From contig NZ_JIBO01000005.1 in the NCBI RefSeq assembly GCF_000688655.1, positions 19,156-37,396 of the forward strand: 18,241 nt of DNA, in the 5' to 3' direction. The stretch's first letter is position 1, and every line of letters starts with the position of its first letter. The stretch comes from Lonsdalea quercina subsp. quercina (lineage in GTDB: Bacteria; Pseudomonadota; Gammaproteobacteria; Enterobacterales; Enterobacteriaceae). Of the stretch, positions 15,358 through 18,241 are shown in pieces. The position numbers and the translations under genes are program-made. The notes beneath the pieces were generated by a model, which was not told where the DNA came from, searched no databases, and worked only from the letters and a program-made list of their open reading frames with translations.

Positions 15358-15884
15358 AATTCTCTAGCTGCAATTATTTACAAAATAAATAATCAGAGAA
15401 ACCTTGAGAGATGATTGATAATATTTATTCTTAGCCAAGAAAATATTATAACTGTATGCATAATGTTATTAGCTCCACACATTATTTGCAATTTCCGAGT
15501 CTTGGCCATGTTCTAAATGCACTGAGGAGTTAGAGATCTTCGTCTTTTCGGAGAACCCAAATAATTCATACTCTCGTGCAGAATATTATAGAAGACTCCT
15601 GTTGTCTGTTATGAGCAAGGAGGAGACATTAACAATTTCCGCCAATCGTCACATTTTCGTTATCTTAATCGCCTATAAGATGTCTACCGAACACATGTCT
15701 CTTCGGTTTATATTCATTTTTAGTTGAAACGGTAGTGAAAAACACAACCGTTGCAGAATTGTTGCCACCTCGTCTGAAGAATAATTGAATACGCTGTTAT
15801 AAACATTTTAGTTAGAAAATACCGATCCGCAACACGCAGTAATGCTATCAAATTTTTACATGCACATAGTAAGGAGCAGTAATT
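15358..15884. other. Intergenic region between the XRE relic and the SIR2 gene
   Basis: About 530 AT-rich bases with no gene seen. A small inverted repeat ATTATTT / AAATAAT with a 7-base spacer lies at about 15373-15393, just after the XRE stop, without a T-tract. The promoter of the SIR2 gene should lie in the last 100 bases, but no clear -35/-10 pair was found. The only firm signal is AAGGAG ahead of the GTG at 15885. Confidence 0.5.
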
Positions 15885-16917
15885 GTGAATGCTAATGAGT
15901 CTTCATTCTCAGCTGATAGTGACGAAACAGCTACCCCTCCGGCATCCCAAGATGAGAAGAAAACACCAAACATCAACATAATTAAAGTGCGCGATGACCA
16001 CGTACCGTTACAGTTCATCGCTGATGAAAATCAGACTGCCAAATTTAAATTGACTGAAGGAATAGAGGTGTCTTGGCTAAGCTCTGATTCATTTGGGTCT
16101 AAAGATTTGCGCAACCACATCGAACCTTGGCTAACTTCACTGTTTCAGTCAGAGCACCTTTCTTTATTGGCTGGTTCCAGCTTAACACATGCGATTCACT
16201 ATCTGGCTACCGGGAAAGGTGCTGCTGGTATGAATACTCTGCCTCTTAGCAACCACCGCACCGAAATTAATCAAGCCACAAAGAAAGCAGCCATCGCTGC
16301 TGGACGCAAAGAATGCAATCTCGAAGATCAACTGCGAGTTGCTAATGAGTTACTCCGCGGCTTTGAGATATTGCAAAAAAAACTGAGGCTGAAGCTATTT
16401 GTGCAGAACTAAAAAGCGGCATGCAAAATTTCGCATATTCAATTCTGAAGAGTGAAGAAGGTATCGCGATTGCTGCGGAACATACACGAGAGCAGGCGTT
16501 CAATACTCTGGTTACTTTTCTGATGAGTTTTGCCAGCCGTACCGGGGTGCGGGATCGACTAAATATTTTCACAACTAACTATGATCGGCTCATTGAAGCA
16601 GGTGCTGAATTGGCTGGATTGCATTTATTAGTTCGTTTATTGGGCAACCTTATGCCTATTTTCCGTTCCTCTCGGTTAGATTTAGATATGCACTACAATC
16701 CTCCCGGCATTCGTGGAGAACCGCGTTACTTGGAAGGTGTCGCGCGTTATACCAAGCTTCACGGTTCGGTTGACTGGGTGCAAACTAAGAAGGATATCCA
16801 TCGCGTCGGCCTTCCCTTTGGTGCGGAAAGTACCGAACCATACTTAAAAGCACCGGGTCTTGCCGGGACTACTGCTCATCAATTGATGATTTATCCTAAT
16901 CCCCCTCTGGCAGGATA
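15885..16917 (+). pseudogene. SIR2-domain protein (defence-type NADase-like), frameshifted and 3'-truncated
   Basis: GTG 15885 follows AAGGAG by 8 bases. The first frame (175 codons) has a charged low-complexity N-terminus, then HLSLLAGSSLTHAIHYLATG, a variant of the SIR2 GAGxS nucleotide-binding loop (about residues 91-110), and ANELLRGFEILQKK. At eight consecutive A residues (16375-16382) the frame must slip by -1 to continue TEAEAICAELKSGMQNFAYS. The second frame has NIFTTNYDRLIEAGAEL (FTTNYD motif with the conserved Asn) and ARYTKLHGSVDW (KLHGS with the catalytic His). It ends QLMIYPN, after which PPLAG and the stop come from the adjoining IS. SIR2 effectors deplete NAD+ during phage infection (Thoeris, DSR, SIR2-HerA). 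The sequence recalls SIR2 partners of HerA ATPases, but no HerA gene is present. The C-terminal part is missing. Confidence 0.8.
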
Positions 16918-16964
16918 GTTGACACCCCTTACTGAAAATCTCTATGGGGGCAACGGAGCCTGTT

Positions 16965-17447
16965 ATGAAACGCTATTCACCGGAACGTAAAGCCGCCGTT
17001 TTGTCCAAATTACTGCCGCCCTACAACATGACCGTTACCGCACTTGCACAACAGGAAAGGATATCGGAAGCTACCCTTTATAATTGGCGAACCCAAGCCA
17101 AGCTGGTGGGAAAACCGGTGCCCGGAGCTAACAAAACCACCGACCTTTGGTCGACAGAAGCGCGCTTTGCGGTCATCGTCGAAACCGCCACACTCAGTGA
17201 AGCCGAACTGAGTGAATACTGCCGTCGCAAAGGACTTTATCCTGAACAAATCGCCCAGTGGAAACAGGCTTTTCTCCAGACGCCACAAGCTGATACCCGC
17301 CAGTCGCAAAAGCAGGCCCAAAAGAAAATCAAAGGGCTGGAGCGCGAATTGGCGCGCAAAGAAAAGGCCCTGGCCGAGGCGGCTGCGTTGCTGGTCTTGC
17401 GAAAAAAGCTGAATCACTATTACGGTGTGGAGGACGAGGACGACTGA
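16965..17447 (+). CDS. IS3-family OrfA (helix-turn-helix transposase subunit)
   Basis: ATG 16965 is preceded by GGAG at a 6-base distance; an upstream in-frame ATG at 16944 has no such site. It encodes 160 residues: an N-terminal helix-turn-helix (MKRYSPERKAAVLSKLL, TVTALAQQERISEATLYNWR), a second such segment (LSEAELSEYCRRKGLYPEQI and AQWKQAF) and a C-terminal coiled coil (KKIKGLERELARKEKALAEA). The slippery heptamer A-AAA-AAG lies in frame at 17402-17408 (CGA AAA AAG). A -1 shift there leads directly into OrfB, as in other IS3-family elements. The frame itself is intact, though the element is not. Confidence 0.87.
   Translation: MKRYSPERKAAVLSKLLPPYNMTVTALAQQERISEATLYNWRTQAKLVGKPVPGANKTTDLWSTEARFAVIVETATLSEAELSEYCRRKGLYPEQIAQWKQAFLQTPQADTRQSQKQAQKKIKGLERELARKEKALAEAAALLVLRKKLNHYYGVEDEDD
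17402..17408 (+). promoter_or_regulatory. Programmed -1 frameshift site A6G of the IS3 element
   Basis: AAAAAAG read in the OrfA frame as A-AAA-AAG. Slipping back one base gives KKAESLLRCGGRGRLTPAHE, which is open through the OrfA stop into OrfB. A6G is the classical slippery motif of this IS family. Confidence 0.7.
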
Positions 17448-18241
17448 CCCCCGCTCACGAACGCACGCAATTTATCCAATGGATACGTGAAGCCATGCGC
17501 GCCGGCGCACGTCTGCTCTCTACTTGCCGGGAAGTGGGGTTAAGCCTGAGCACCTGGCGGCGCTGGAACGGCCAGGCTGAAGACCGTCGGCCCACGGCCG
17601 TGCGTCCGGTCCCGGCCAATAAACTGACAGCTGAAGAAGAGCATCAAATAGTCGCGGTATGTAACGAGCCGGAATATGCCAGCCTGCCGCCAGCACAGAT
17701 CGTGCCATGTTTGGCGGACAAGGGTATCTACCTGGCCAGTGAGTCGACGTTTTACCGGGTGCTCCGGCGAGACGGCTAGGTACATCACCGTGGCCGTAGT
17801 CGGGCACCACAGAAAGTGAATAAACCGACCACTTATCAGGCTATTGAGCCATGCCAGGTGTGGACGTGGGACGTCACCTGGTTAGCCTCACGGGTTCGTG
17901 GTCGCTATTTTTATCTCTATTTAATAGAAGATATTTTAGCCGAAAAATCGTCGGTTACGAGGTTCATGAAGAGAAAAACGGCGAGCAGGCCGCCGCGCTC
18001 CTTACGTGAAGGGTGCTACCGACATCCGTTAGTGCTGCATGCCGACAATGGTGCGCCAATGAAATCCCAGACGTTGAAAGCGAAACTGGAAGAACTGAAT
18101 ATCACCGGCTCGCACAGTCGCCCATGAGTCAGCAACGATAATCCCTATGTGGAGTGGCTGTTCAGGACGCTAAAATATGTTCCGGCTTGGCCGTCATCAG
18201 GCTTCCTGGACCTGGATGAAGCGCGGCGTTGGGTCGAGGTG
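17444..18241 (+). pseudogene. IS3-family OrfB transposase, degraded, partial
   Basis: The frame opens as LTPAHERTQFIQWIREAMRA and runs through WRRWNGQ and PANKLTAEEEHQIVAVCNEP to TFYRVLRRDG, where TAG (17777-17779) interrupts it. It continues VHHRGRSRAPQKVNKPTTYQ and CQVWTWDVTWLASRVRGRYF (first catalytic Asp). A T insertion near 17935 shifts the frame (FSRKIVGYEVHEEKNGEQAA). A second change near 18000 restores LHADNGAPMKS (second Asp). TGA at 18125-18127 follows SHSRP, then NPYVEWLFRTLKYVPAW with the third acidic residue (Glu). The C-terminus runs off the window. At least four disabling changes mean it is inactive. Confidence 0.85.

Larger units (their letters stand above)
16899..18241 (+). 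mobile_element. IS3-family element truncating the SIR2 gene; right end beyond window
   Basis: SIR2 similarity stops at about 16898 and a non-coding IS leader (TGGCAGGATAGTTGACACCC) follows, then OrfA and OrfB. The exact left end is uncertain by about 10-20 bases because the right terminal repeat is outside the window. OrfA is intact, OrfB is not. Confidence 0.75.

Noticed and set aside
1..18241. CRISPR arrays, tRNA or rRNA genes
   Set aside because: No regularly spaced repeats with unique spacers and no cloverleaf or rRNA-like sequence seen; the only tandem array is the CTGACC hexamer.

Overview
The window looks like an accessory region of an enterobacterial (Enterobacterales) chromosome. 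The evidence is a Bor/Iss-type lipoprotein, a type 1-like (FimC/FimD-like) chaperone-usher operon, several IS3-family elements and an IS110/IS1111-type element. I cannot name the species. Almost every mobile gene is broken by frameshifts, nonsense codons or nested insertion, while the fimbrial operon and one membrane glycosyltransferase-like gene read as intact. That pattern suggests a decaying, insertion-rich region.

Left part (1-6409), minus strand. The start of a bor/iss-like lipoprotein gene runs off the left edge and has a PhoP-box-like site upstream. A short relic resembling the C-terminus of a second pilus chaperone follows. Then comes a complete five-gene fimbrial operon, transcribed right to left: major pilin (6409-5792), periplasmic chaperone (5721-5020), outer-membrane usher (4974-2299), minor pilin (2232-1678) and putative tip adhesin (1600-683). 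The chaperone carries subunits to the usher, which assembles them with the adhesin at the tip. A hairpin lies between the pilin and chaperone genes, and overlapping palindromes lie just upstream of the pilin gene.

Middle (6410-8957): AT-rich DNA with no convincing intact gene. It holds an exact FNR-type palindrome, a diverged direct repeat with GTTTA pairs, a strong minus-strand terminator, a probable antitoxin-like relic with three in-frame stops, and a (CTGACC)7 hexamer array.

IS graveyard (8958-15150): an IS3-family element split by an IS1111-type IS110 element, then fragments of at least two other IS3-family elements, then an AT-rich intact gene for a polytopic membrane protein (probable GT-C glycosyltransferase), more IS3 debris, and a 1228-bp IS3-family element with clear terminal inverted repeats but frameshifted genes.

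Right part (15151-18241): a frameshifted XRE/controller-type regulator without its start, then a SIR2-domain gene with a good ribosome binding site. The SIR2 gene shifts frame at a run of eight A residues and is cut off at its 3' end by another IS3-family element that runs off the right edge. This looks like the relic of an anti-phage defence locus, possibly of SIR2-HerA type; no HerA gene is present in the window.
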